This document shows, piece by piece, positions 18,034-26,955 of a stretch of 42,485 nucleotides of DNA. A program made the position numbers and the translations under genes. Each line of letters begins with the position of its first letter. Position 1 is the first letter of the stretch. The notes under the pieces are model-generated. The model searched no databases, was not told where the DNA came from, and saw nothing but the letters and a program-made list of their open reading frames with translations. Origin of the DNA: an uncultured Flavobacteriaceae bacterium (GTDB taxonomy: Bacteria; Bacteroidota; Bacteroidia; Flavobacteriales; Flavobacteriaceae); the NCBI GenBank assembly GCA_938010765.1, contig CALLVX010000044.1, positions 1 through 42,485 on the forward strand. The letters are read 5' to 3'.

Positions 18034-19187
18034 TTGCAGTGCTCGTTCAAAGTCTCAATTGCTTGCTTCATCAAACTGTTATCAATAGAATTAACATCGT
18101 GTTTTGATCCTAATGCATCGATGAGAGTAATGCAAAGCTCCCCTCCTAGATGTTCTCTAAATTCCTGGATTCCCTCTAACAGCATATCCATATCTTTATC
18201 GGTTCGAACGGGAATACATAGATCAAAACCGATGGTCACAAATACTTTTAAAATACGGTTAAGAACCGTCTCTGGGATAAGACCTACTAATTTCGAATAG
18301 GTAACATCCAAGGCAATTCCCTTGGCCACTGCTTCGCCATGTCGCAAGCTATAGCCAGTCATTTGTTCCATCTTATGGGCGGCCCAATGCCCAAAATCCA
18401 AGGGTCTGGAAGAACCACTTTCGAATGGGTCTCCACCTTTCGCAATATGCTCCATATGCATTTCGGCACATTTGTAGATTACATATTGCATGGTCTCCAT
18501 GTCTCTATCCTTAAGCTTTAGCGCATTGGTTTCTATGTACTCAAAAAAAGAAAAGTCTTTTATTAGGGCTACTTTTAAAGCTTCGGAAACGCCCGATATC
18601 CAATCGACTTGCTTAAGTGTGGTCAAAAAATGACGGTCGTTTATAATCGCATACGGAGGGGAAAATGTGCCCAAAAAATTCTTTTTCCTAAAGGTGTTTA
18701 TACTGTTCTTTACGCCCACCGCAGAATCGTTCTGAGAAAGTACGGTTGTGGGAATGCGTAGTAGTTTAACACCTCTATGGGCAATAGCCGCGGCATAGCC
18801 GACCATGTCTATTACTGCGCCGCCGCCAATGCATATAACAAAGGAATGCCGATCGATATGTTCTTCGTTCACTCCCTGCAGTACACGATTTACCTGCTCA
18901 TAATCGTTCTTACAGCGCTCCCCTCCCGGTACAAGAATGCTGGTAGTGTATACCACATTTTGGGAATAATGCGCACAGTACGATGCAATGTGCGAGATTA
19001 AATCTGGATGAAAATCGGCTACACCTTGATCTACTACGAACAACAACTTAACAGCTCCGTTCTTTTTATAGGTGTTCAAAACATCCTTGAAGAGCGGGTT
19101 CCGAATATCAAAAAGATGTTCTGTAAAATGTAGCTTATATTCATAAGCAACCGAAAAAGTTTGTTCTATAGGTTTTAATTGCATCAA
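18030..19187 (-). CDS. eboD: EboD, 3-dehydroquinate synthase-like sugar-phosphate cyclase
   Basis: Protein of 385 residues. The NAD loop GGGAVID is at 121-127, PTTVLSQNDSAVGVKN at 146-161 follows the cyclase pattern, and metal ligands line up as Glu202, His267 and His283, with the catalytic His271 (GHWAAHKME, LRHGEAV). These residues are intact, so an active cyclase is likely. A second gene type, aroB, would serve the shikimate pathway; this copy belongs to the ebo group, whose substrate is not settled. Relatives such as 2-epi-5-epi-valiolone synthase make cyclitols. It lies 6 bp after eboC. Confidence 0.9.
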   Translation of the reverse strand: MMQLKPIEQTFSVAYEYKLHFTEHLFDIRNPLFKDVLNTYKKNGAVKLLFVVDQGVADFHPDLISHIASYCAHYSQNVVYTTSILVPGGERCKNDYEQVNRVLQGVNEEHIDRHSFVICIGGGAVIDMVGYAAAIAHRGVKLLRIPTTVLSQNDSAVGVKNSINTFRKKNFLGTFSPPYAIINDRHFLTTLKQVDWISGVSEALKVALIKDFSFFEYIETNALKLKDRDMETMQYVIYKCAEMHMEHIAKGGDPFESGSSRPLDFGHWAAHKMEQMTGYSLRHGEAVAKGIALDVTYSKLVGLIPETVLNRILKVFVTIGFDLCIPVRTDKDMDMLLEGIQEFREHLGGELCITLIDALGSKHDVNSIDNSLMKQAIETLNEHCK

Positions 19188-19193
19188 TATAAC

Positions 19194-20084
19194 TTAAGTA
19201 ACGGCAAACAACTTTGATAACAGCATTGATAAGGGTAGTAGCAATAAAATTAGTAATCCGTACCACCAAAACGAAAAACCAACGGCTATCGAAGCATCTA
19301 GTACAATTAGCGATAATACGCCTGCTATTACTGCCTTTTTAATGTTTCCGGGCGTATTTGCCTTATATGCATTTAGTAAGGGCCTATATATTAAAAAGAC
19401 AAAAAGTCCTAAAAAGGGTATACTTTCCAAATAACTGCCTGAACTATACATATGTATACCAAGAACGCCAAAAATGACCAAAGCATATAATACCCCTGCC
19501 CAAATCAAATGTTTTTTGTTGTTCCCGTGTACTTCTCCCCTGCTGATCATTGTAATTGCATAAATGTACAGCAAAGGAATAAAAGCATACTCCCAACCAT
19601 TGAACGTACCTAAAATGGTAATCCCCAGCAGTAAATTAGCACTTCTACAAAGCCCCATATTAAAGGGGCCTAAAAAGTCATATTTCTTTGAGAAGCCATC
19701 ATATGAAACAATCAAAGTAGCCAAAATCACCCCCACTAAGCCGCAAATAGGGCGAACATAGCATGCGAGAACTACACCTAACAACAATAATAATACGCCA
19801 AATATGGTTGCCGACCTGCGGGAGATCAATCCACTGGGGATCGGTCGTTCCGGCCTTTCTAGCTGGTCTAACTTAAAATCGAACACGTCGTTTAAAACGA
19901 CGCCGCCCGCATACATGCAAACCGACGCAAGTACTAATACGCCCACCGAAATTAAAAGTGCATTCGAAAGCTCCTGGCTTTCAAAAATACCTGCTATCGC
20001 TACACCGGCAAAAATATCGGCCGCAGCGGTCGGTAAATTTGCGGGTCGTGCTAGACGCAAATACCCTTTCAGTACTGCATTCAT
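19194..20084 (-). CDS. eboC: EboC, UbiA-family prenyltransferase
   Basis: Protein of 296 residues with eight to nine membrane helices. The first Asp-rich motif NDVFDFKLD (65-73) is followed by RPERPIPSG, and the second by DGFSKKYDFLGP (129-140), both needed for Mg-diphosphate binding in UbiA enzymes. It should attach a polyprenyl or similar chain to an acceptor at the inner membrane. Its start overlaps the eboB stop by one base. Context suggests the acceptor is made or held by the other Ebo proteins; it is not one of the quinone or heme prenyltransferases by neighbourhood. Confidence 0.9.
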   Translation of the reverse strand: MNAVLKGYLRLARPANLPTAAADIFAGVAIAGIFESQELSNALLISVGVLVLASVCMYAGGVVLNDVFDFKLDQLERPERPIPSGLISRRSATIFGVLLLLLGVVLACYVRPICGLVGVILATLIVSYDGFSKKYDFLGPFNMGLCRSANLLLGITILGTFNGWEYAFIPLLYIYAITMISRGEVHGNNKKHLIWAGVLYALVIFGVLGIHMYSSGSYLESIPFLGLFVFLIYRPLLNAYKANTPGNIKKAVIAGVLSLIVLDASIAVGFSFWWYGLLILLLLPLSMLLSKLFAVT

Positions 20085-20992
20085 TATACGATCTTATCAG
20101 AGTCTATCTTGGGTTCTTGTCCCCTAAGCACACTATTGTCGTTGAAGAGCTGTGTTTGATTAACTCCCTTGGGGTTCAACCAGTCCGTTTCCTTCATTTT
20201 GCCGTTTTTACCAAAAATATCAAGCGCATTTTGGTAACAGGTTTTTACCACATCTGCTTTTGCAATTCCACTTCTGAGCATTAAACCTGCTGTTTTTGGA
20301 ACTGCCAATGGGTCACTGACCCCCCAATCGGCGGAACTATCTACTATAATGTTATGACTACCATATGTTCGCACAACCTCGACCATGCGTTCATTCCCCA
20401 TCTTTGTCTTGGGATAAATCGTAAATGCTGCAATAAAACCACGTTCCAAAACTTCTTGTACCGTTTCTTCATTATTGTGGTCAATTACCACCATCGATGG
20501 GTCAAGACCATGCTCTAAGCAGACCTCCATACTTTTAATCGTTCCTGCTTTCTTATCACGGTGCGGCGTGTGAACCTGTACGACCATCCCCAGTTCTTTT
20601 GCCATTTCCAATTGCATACGAAAGTATTTGTCTTCCGCTGGGGTTTGGTCATCATAGCCTATTTCACCTATGGCTACCACATTTTCTTTATGCACGTACA
20701 AAGGCAATAATTCTATTACCTGTTCTGCCAAGGCCTCATTGTTCGCTTCCTTGGAGTTTAAACCGATTGTACAATAATGCTTAATTCCAAACTGGCTCGC
20801 ACGAAAAGGTTCCCAACCCACAAGACTGCTATAGTAATCTTGAAAAGAACCTACTTGGGTTCTTGGTTGCCCTAACCAAAAGGAAGGTTCTATAATCGCA
20901 ACTACGCCGGCTTCGGCCATGGCTTCATAATCGTCTGTGGTACGCGATGTCATATGTACATGCGGATCAATAAATAGTAGTTTATCTTCCAT
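20084..20992 (-). CDS. eboB: EboB, TatD-like metal-dependent hydrolase
   Basis: Protein of 302 residues. It has the amidohydrolase/TatD start FIDPHVHM with His11 and His13, a Glu-containing strand AIGEIGYDD (about 107-115), VQVHTPHRD (about 138-146), VIDHNNEET (about 173-181) and a late Asp in VDSSADWGVSD, giving a complete set of candidate metal ligands. The family hydrolyses phosphoesters or C-N bonds, and the EboB substrate is unknown. The 11-bp overlap with eboA and the one-base overlap with eboC show co-translation. Confidence 0.88.
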   Translation of the reverse strand: MEDKLLFIDPHVHMTSRTTDDYEAMAEAGVVAIIEPSFWLGQPRTQVGSFQDYYSSLVGWEPFRASQFGIKHYCTIGLNSKEANNEALAEQVIELLPLYVHKENVVAIGEIGYDDQTPAEDKYFRMQLEMAKELGMVVQVHTPHRDKKAGTIKSMEVCLEHGLDPSMVVIDHNNEETVQEVLERGFIAAFTIYPKTKMGNERMVEVVRTYGSHNIIVDSSADWGVSDPLAVPKTAGLMLRSGIAKADVVKTCYQNALDIFGKNGKMKETDWLNPKGVNQTQLFNDNSVLRGQEPKIDSDKIV

Positions 20993-21851
20993 TGTTATTT
21001 TTTATAATTCCCCATGTAACGGCCCCTGTTTGAAGCTGTTCTAACATATCGGGATAGTTGTTGAGTAATTCCTGAGCTGCAACGTTTTTCGAAGCAAAAC
21101 AACATAAGCCGCCAGCTTTATTCTCTGTACTATCAGTACTCTCTAACAGTCGTTGCATATCGTTTAAAAGGGCTTGGTCTAAAAAATTGGCCACCGGTCT
21201 CCAGAAAAGAGGGTCTATCGTCCTAGAGGCTGCCCATCGTTCATGTGCATAATCTGAAATAATTCGCGCCAACTCCTTGTTCGCTCGTTCATCAACTTGC
21301 AAAATAGCGGACAAATCCCTTTCCATAAAAGCCGCTTTTAAATACATTTGATTCCATTGCTGCTCGTTAAAAAAAGCTGCAGGATAATGGTTATGGGCAC
21401 TGATTGCATCAAAAACCGTCGCAATATTTGTTCGTAGCGCTTCTACGGCAACCTGTTTATAGTTCTCGGCATTTGGCAAGAGTATTAAATACTTTAAAAA
21501 AGTAATCATCTCGCCGGTATCGGCCACCTGAATAATGTTAGCCACCTTGGGTTCGAAAAATGAGCTATTTACTTCCAAAACCCTCGACAGCAGATAAATT
21601 CTTCCAACTTCAAGTGTGGTTGCTTTTTGACTTTTCAAATAGATTGCCAAAACATTATTCCCTAATTGAGCAACACCAGTTTCGATCGGTGCTATCTTAC
21701 TTGCCAACAAGCTATACGTTAGGTAAAGATCTTTCGTGGAAGTAGTTTTGCAAATTAACTCAATTTTCTCTTGTAGCCAGCCAATTACTGTACTATCCAA
21801 GTTATGTTGCAATACAATTTCAAGATTTCGGGTACTATTGGTAAACTCCAT
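20982..21851 (-). CDS. eboA: EboA family protein
   Basis: Protein of 289 residues, mostly helical, with no signal peptide or membrane segment. Segments such as LTYSLLASKIAP, ERDLSAILQVDERANKELARI and SDYAHERWAASRTIDPLFWRP are typical of EboA, the first gene of ebo clusters. No catalytic motif can be recognised; it might be a scaffold or carrier. It opens the seven-gene unit. The 159-bp gap to the divergent miaE must hold its promoter, but I see no convincing TAnnTTTG box there. Confidence 0.85.
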   Translation of the reverse strand: MEFTNSTRNLEIVLQHNLDSTVIGWLQEKIELICKTTSTKDLYLTYSLLASKIAPIETGVAQLGNNVLAIYLKSQKATTLEVGRIYLLSRVLEVNSSFFEPKVANIIQVADTGEMITFLKYLILLPNAENYKQVAVEALRTNIATVFDAISAHNHYPAAFFNEQQWNQMYLKAAFMERDLSAILQVDERANKELARIISDYAHERWAASRTIDPLFWRPVANFLDQALLNDMQRLLESTDSTENKAGGLCCFASKNVAAQELLNNYPDMLEQLQTGAVTWGIIKNNNGR

Positions 21852-22010
21852 AGGTAGTAATCTAATTTACCCTTGATTTTCAAGTATTTAGCTACTTGTT
21901 GATGGCTAGATTTTACAAAATTAAATATAATAAGGGAAACCAAGAGATTTTAGCGTGCAAATTACCAATGAGCATCTAAAAGATTCTTCCTAATTTTACA
22001 AAAAAAAAGT

Positions 22011-22592
22011 ATGCTGGGCCTAAAGCTACCTACCGACCCAAGATGGACACATCTTGCCGAGAAAAATATTGATGAGATTTTGACCGATCATGCCCACTGT
22101 GAGCAAAAGGCGGCAAGCACGGCAATTTCATTGATTGTGAGTTTTCCCGAGTATACTGATCTGGTTACTGAAATGATCGCCCTCTCTAGGGAAGAAATGG
22201 GGCATTTTAAGATGGTGCATGACCGAATTCTGGCCCGTGGGAAGACACTTGGCCAGCACCGAAAAGACGACTATGTTATAGCATTGACGAAATTTTTCCC
22301 AAAAGGGGGAAGCAGAACTACCCAATTGGTACATCGCCTTTTATATGCCGCATTAATAGAAGCTCGTAGTTGTGAACGTTTTCGTTTGCTTTCAGAAGCT
22401 TTAAAAGACAAGGATTTGGCCGAATTTTATCACAAACTAATGGTCAGTGAAGCTGGACATTATACAATGTTCCTAACGTTTGCCCGGCAATATGGCAACA
22501 AGGCGGAAGTTGATAAAAAGTGGCAGGCCCTGCTAGAATTCGAGGCAGAAATCATGAAAGGTTTAAGTAATAAAGAAACGATTCATGGGTAG
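22011..22592 (+). CDS. miaE: tRNA-(ms2io6A)-hydroxylase
   Basis: Protein of 193 residues, the usual length. It carries the carboxylate-bridged diiron ligands of MiaE: Glu31 (HCEQKAA), Glu62-Met-Gly-His65, Glu117 (EARSCERF) and Glu147-Ala-Gly-His150. It hydroxylates the isopentenyl group of modified A37 in tRNA, using O2. It is a stand-alone gene, divergent from the ebo operon and ending 12 bp from the convergent ppx. Confidence 0.93.
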   Translation: MLGLKLPTDPRWTHLAEKNIDEILTDHAHCEQKAASTAISLIVSFPEYTDLVTEMIALSREEMGHFKMVHDRILARGKTLGQHRKDDYVIALTKFFPKGGSRTTQLVHRLLYAALIEARSCERFRLLSEALKDKDLAEFYHKLMVSEAGHYTMFLTFARQYGNKAEVDKKWQALLEFEAEIMKGLSNKETIHG

Positions 22593-22604
22593 GAGCTCTT
22601 TGTC

Positions 22605-23504
22605 TTAAGGCTTTTTGGTACTATTATACAAGGTCTTTATAATCCCATCAGAAAGCCCGATCTTTGGGACATGTATCTTCTTTGCCCTACACCATTTGGC
22701 CGCTGACAGGAAAATTCTACTGGCAGGAATTATAACATCGGCCCTATCGGGATTCAAGCCCAGCTCAGAAATTCTTTCTTCATAGCTCAGGCCATTCAAG
22801 AAATTGTACTGCGCATTTAACCAAATATACGAGAGCGGTTGATTTTCTTTCCTTCCAGACATTTTATGTAATTTATTGATATTGCCGCCAGAACCAATAA
22901 TTGCAATTTCGGTACTATCTACCGAATGCTCTTTAACCCATTGCTCCAAGTTTCTCCAGATGGAAGCACCCACCTTATCTTGAAGCAGGCGCACCGTACC
23001 CAATTTAAATGATTTTGAAGCTTTAATAAGACCATCTCTAAAAAAAGTGAATTCGGTGCTACCGCCACCAACATCGATATATAGATATGCCTTGTCTTTT
23101 TTGATGAGTTGTTTCAAATCGGTAGAGGCAATGATAGTCGCTTCTTTTTTACCATCGATCAATTCAATGGCAACACCAGATTCCGCTCGAATTCTTTCAA
23201 TAATCTCAAGGCCGTTTTTGGCTTCCCGCATTGCCGAAGTAGCGCAGGCCATATATGCTTCTACCTCAGCAACCTCCATAAGAAGTTTAAAGGCTTTCAT
23301 GGTATCAAGGATACGTTTCTCATTGCGTTCCGATATTTTTCCTATAGTAAACGAATCTTCTCCCAGACGCACAGGAACGCGTATCAAGGCACTCTTGCGA
23401 AACTGGGTTTCTTTGTCCTGTTCTTCGATTATGTTATGGGTAAGCAAACGAATTGCATTTGAGCCAATATCAATGGCAGCAAATTTTCGAACTTTTAAAG
23501 ACAT
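22605..23504 (-). CDS. Ppx/GppA-type exopolyphosphatase
   Basis: Protein of 299 residues, the short two-domain version that lacks the C-terminal HD-like part of E. coli Ppx. The actin-like phosphate loops are AAIDIGSNAIRLL (about 9-21) and YIDVGGGSTEF (about 141-151), with IIGSGGNINKL (about 202-212) completing the nucleotide or polyphosphate site. It removes phosphate from polyphosphate or the 5' phosphate of pppGpp. It lies 3 bp after ppk1, so synthesis and breakdown of polyphosphate are encoded together. Confidence 0.9.
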   Translation of the reverse strand: MSLKVRKFAAIDIGSNAIRLLTHNIIEEQDKETQFRKSALIRVPVRLGEDSFTIGKISERNEKRILDTMKAFKLLMEVAEVEAYMACATSAMREAKNGLEIIERIRAESGVAIELIDGKKEATIIASTDLKQLIKKDKAYLYIDVGGGSTEFTFFRDGLIKASKSFKLGTVRLLQDKVGASIWRNLEQWVKEHSVDSTEIAIIGSGGNINKLHKMSGRKENQPLSYIWLNAQYNFLNGLSYEERISELGLNPDRADVIIPASRIFLSAAKWCRAKKIHVPKIGLSDGIIKTLYNSTKKP

Positions 23505-23507
23505 CTT

Positions 23508-25595
23508 TTAAGAATTCACTTTATTAAGATAATACTCGTATTTTTTAAACTGTGATCGCAAGGCTTTCTGGTCGTTTTTTCGATAGGCATTGTCTTGTTC
23601 TTCATTAAAAATACGCGCTTTCAAATTATCGTTCCAAGAAATATCGAAGGTCTCTAGCAATTCTTGTTTTACTTCCTCATCATAAATAGGGCAGCCGACC
23701 TCAACCCTATAATCAAGGTTACGGGTCATCCAATCTGCCGAGGAAATATACATTTTGGTATCCCCGTTATTACCAAAAACAAAAAGACGAGAGTGTTCCA
23801 GGAATTTATCCACCACACTTATAGCTTCTATATTTTCGCTCATACCCGGTACGCCTGGCACAAGACAACAAATACCTCTCACTATCATCTGTATCTTTAC
23901 ACCTGCCTTACTTGCCTCATACAATTTATCGACCATTTTATATGACGTAAAACTGTTCATTTTTAGTTTTATAAAAGCTTTTTTTCCTGCTAGTGCATTT
24001 TCAATTTCATTGTCGATTAATTTTTCAAACGCTCGTTGGGTATAGTGAGGAGAAACGATTAGATGCTTGTATTTATTGATTTTATAGGTAGTTTCAAAGA
24101 AATCGAATACTTTGTTCAATTCTTTTAAAATGGCTTCATGAGCAGTAAACAGAGTATAATCTGTATAAATACGGGCCGTAGATTCATTAAAATTCCCTGT
24201 ACTAACGAAACCGTATCTTTTAATACCATCGCCCTCTTCTCTTTCGATTACACATATTTTGCTATGCACTTTTAAGCCAGGTACTCCGAATATAAGCTTT
24301 ACCCCTTCGGCTTGCAGTTGTTCAGCATATTGAATATTGGCAGCTTCATCGAATCGTGCTTGTAGCTCTATCTGTACCGTAACCTGTTTGCCATTTTTCA
24401 CTGCGTTGATCAGCGAGGAGGTCACTTGTGAATTATTTGCCAACCGATACACCGTTATTTTAATACTGCGTACTTTTGGGTCTAATGCCGCTTCTCGAAG
24501 GAATTTAATGATATAGGAGAAGGTATGGTATGGTGTGTATTGCAAATAGTCCTTTTTTGCAATCTGGTCGAACAAGCTTCCTTCTAAGGCAAGTCCCTTT
24601 ACCCGCAAGGCAGTAATGTTATCATACAAGAGGTCTTGCCTGCCCAAACTAGGAAATCCCATATAATCCCTTCGATTATGATATCGACCACCGGGAATGA
24701 CACTATCGGTATCTTCGATATTCATTTTCTCCTTCAAGAAAACCAAGGTATCTTCTTCGATACCTTTATCATACACAAAGCGAACAGGATCTCCGATTTG
24801 GCGGTGGGCGACACTTGCCGATATTTTTTCGATAAAGCTTTTGCTCAAATCATTATCCATATCGAGTTCCGCATCTCGGGTAATCTTAATCATATGTGCC
24901 GAAATGGAGCTATAATCGAACATTGTAAAAATACTGTCCAAACAGTAGCGGATCAAATCATCTAGAATAATAATGTAGTTTCTATCATCTTCCTTGGGAA
25001 GTACTACAAAACGGTCAATTCCCTTTGGAATCTCAATAAGTGCATATTTTTTTTCCGCTATTTTTCTATCACCATCGGTATCACTCTCATTTGGCCTTAG
25101 CACCATCTTAATGGCTAGATACGCTGCGGTATCCTTTAGCGTGGGAAACCGTGCAAGGTTGTTCAAAATTATCGTCATCAATTGTGGACTCACATTTTGA
25201 ATAAAGTAATTTTTAACGAAAATCGATTGCGATTCAGTAAGTTCCGTATCTCTAATTATAAAGACATTCTCCGCCTCCAGTTCCTTCTCAATATCATGGA
25301 GAATTTGCAAGCTTTGTGTTTGTTGTCCAATACAAGTTTTGGTAATTTCGGCTAAAAGGTCTTTTGCTTTTTCACCTCCCAAGACACTTTTGCCTTTTTT
25401 TCCTGCTTCAACTATACGTTTTACGGTTGCGTAGCGTACCTTGAAAAATTCATCTAAGTTGTTTGAAAATATGCCTAAAAAACGAAGTCGCTCTATCAAT
25501 GGTACATTGGGGTCGGCACTTTCCTGTAAAACGCGTTCATTAAATCGCAACCAACTAATTTCACGATTTATATATTGATTTTTTGCCTTGATCAT
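23508..25595 (-). CDS. ppk1: Polyphosphate kinase 1
   Basis: Protein of 695 residues, full length. The N-terminal INREISWLRFNERVL (9-23) and the phospholipase-D-like core with the phosphorylated His444 (KVHSKICVI) are clear, followed by YGFVSTGNFNESTARIY. It makes polyphosphate reversibly from ATP at the membrane. The start directly follows the stop of the SixA-like gene, and ppx follows after 3 bp. Stress or phosphate control is likely but not visible. Confidence 0.96.
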   Translation of the reverse strand: MIKAKNQYINREISWLRFNERVLQESADPNVPLIERLRFLGIFSNNLDEFFKVRYATVKRIVEAGKKGKSVLGGEKAKDLLAEITKTCIGQQTQSLQILHDIEKELEAENVFIIRDTELTESQSIFVKNYFIQNVSPQLMTIILNNLARFPTLKDTAAYLAIKMVLRPNESDTDGDRKIAEKKYALIEIPKGIDRFVVLPKEDDRNYIIILDDLIRYCLDSIFTMFDYSSISAHMIKITRDAELDMDNDLSKSFIEKISASVAHRQIGDPVRFVYDKGIEEDTLVFLKEKMNIEDTDSVIPGGRYHNRRDYMGFPSLGRQDLLYDNITALRVKGLALEGSLFDQIAKKDYLQYTPYHTFSYIIKFLREAALDPKVRSIKITVYRLANNSQVTSSLINAVKNGKQVTVQIELQARFDEAANIQYAEQLQAEGVKLIFGVPGLKVHSKICVIEREEGDGIKRYGFVSTGNFNESTARIYTDYTLFTAHEAILKELNKVFDFFETTYKINKYKHLIVSPHYTQRAFEKLIDNEIENALAGKKAFIKLKMNSFTSYKMVDKLYEASKAGVKIQMIVRGICCLVPGVPGMSENIEAISVVDKFLEHSRLFVFGNNGDTKMYISSADWMTRNLDYRVEVGCPIYDEEVKQELLETFDISWNDNLKARIFNEEQDNAYRKNDQKALRSQFKKYEYYLNKVNS

Positions 25596-26081
25596 TTATC
25601 TAATATGCTTTGGGAAAATGGTTTGTACAGTGGTTCCTTTTGCTACTTTCGACCAGCTGTCTTCACCGAATTGAATTAAAACAAGTCCGCTCGTAGGAAC
25701 GTTGTCAATATAGGTATTTCCCAACAAATTGGCAATATGTGTAAAGGCATGATTGTGACCAAAAATAAGCACATTTTCTAGATCATCGCCGAAGTCGTTA
25801 ATCATGCGCAGCACCTCATCTCCAGAAAAGTCATACAAACGATCGGTTACTTGTAATTGCTCTAAAGGAAAGAAAAGTTGACGTAGAAAAATTGTACTGG
25901 TATGCAACGCCCTATTGGCCGAGCTTGAAAAGACGGCATCAATGGAAATTGCCAGCTCATTCAATTTATTCGACACTAGAATAGCATCGCTGATGCCCCG
26001 TTCTATTAAGGGACGATCTTTGTCGCTTACACTATATTCCCAAGAAGATTTACCATGACGTACAAGTATTAGCTGTTTCAT
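25596..26081 (-). CDS. SixA-like histidine phosphatase
   Basis: Protein of 161 residues from the ATG at 26081 (MKQLILVRHGKSSWEY); an ATG at 26120 adds 13 unlikely residues. The phosphoglycerate-mutase-type motif LVRHGKS holds the nucleophile His9, and the second catalytic His is in LIFGHNHAFTH. Family members dephosphorylate phosphohistidine proteins (SixA on ArcB/HPr-like targets) or small molecules. Its abutting position to ppk1, itself a histidine-phosphorylated enzyme, makes a role with PPK or polyphosphate control tempting but unproven. Confidence 0.85.
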   Translation of the reverse strand: MKQLILVRHGKSSWEYSVSDKDRPLIERGISDAILVSNKLNELAISIDAVFSSSANRALHTSTIFLRQLFFPLEQLQVTDRLYDFSGDEVLRMINDFGDDLENVLIFGHNHAFTHIANLLGNTYIDNVPTSGLVLIQFGEDSWSKVAKGTTVQTIFPKHIR

Positions 26082-26164
26082 AAGGTATTTCCAATTTATG
26101 GTTATTAAAAAAGTTGGCACTTATAGTTATTTTATGATAAAAGGCCGTGCATAACAATCATATC

Positions 26165-26818
26165 TCAGGGTGCCAATCGTTCTATTTTCCAATTTTTATC
26201 ATCTTGGAGCGTGAATAGAATACGATCATGCAGCCTATTGGGCCTACCTTGCCAAAATTCTATGGTCATTGGGCGTACCAAATAACCACCCCAATAATCG
26301 GGACGTAAGATCTCTTTGTTTTGGTATTCCTGTTCTAATAGTTTTAATTTGGCCTCCAATTCGCTTCGTGAAGTAATTACTTCACTTTGCCTTGAAACAA
26401 TCGCCCCTAGTTTACTTCCTGTTGGTCTCGATTCAAAATATTCGTCGGACGAATCGGTTGAAATCTTTTCTGAAGTTCCTTTTACTATTACTTGTCTTTC
26501 TAGGTTTGGCCAAAAAAAAGAAATGCATGTACGAGGATTCTGTGCAATCGCCTGACCCTTTTCACTTTTGTAATTGGTATAAAAAATAAAGCCTTCTTGT
26601 GTATATTTCTTAAGTAAGACAACCCTACTTTTTGGAAATCCGTCGGGGCCAATAGTACTAACCGTCATCGCATTAGGTTCCTCGACACCCTCTGTTGCTT
26701 CCACTTCATGGAACCATTTCTGAAAAACCGCTATCGGATTCCCAGAAATAGACTGTTCATTCAATGCGCTTTTATCATATGATTTTCGATAATCACTTAA
26801 GTCTTTTTGCATGCTCAT
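26165..26818 (-). CDS. pdxH: Pyridoxamine 5'-phosphate oxidase
   Basis: Protein of 217 residues from ATG 26818 (MSMQKDLSDYRKSY); ATG 26812 is equally possible, while the ATG at 26860 adds a non-family extension. FMN/PLP-binding motifs include SRVVLLKKYTQEGFIFYTNY (about 61-80) and SRQSE, and the C-terminal RLHDR signature (in RPNRLHDRILF) is present. It oxidises pyridoxine or pyridoxamine 5'-phosphate to PLP with O2 and FMN. It is 83 bp upstream of the SixA-like gene on the same strand. Confidence 0.95.
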   Translation of the reverse strand: MSMQKDLSDYRKSYDKSALNEQSISGNPIAVFQKWFHEVEATEGVEEPNAMTVSTIGPDGFPKSRVVLLKKYTQEGFIFYTNYKSEKGQAIAQNPRTCISFFWPNLERQVIVKGTSEKISTDSSDEYFESRPTGSKLGAIVSRQSEVITSRSELEAKLKLLEQEYQNKEILRPDYWGGYLVRPMTIEFWQGRPNRLHDRILFTLQDDKNWKIERLAP

Positions 26819-26955
26819 CTTTTGTCTAATGAAGATAGACAAAGTTCGGTAAAACAGCATACTCCTTAAAACAGATTGTACTTTTTAAGATAGCGATCAT
26901 GGTTGAAGTTTCCAAGACCAAATCGGTACCCGTGATCATTCCCAACAACTAAACT

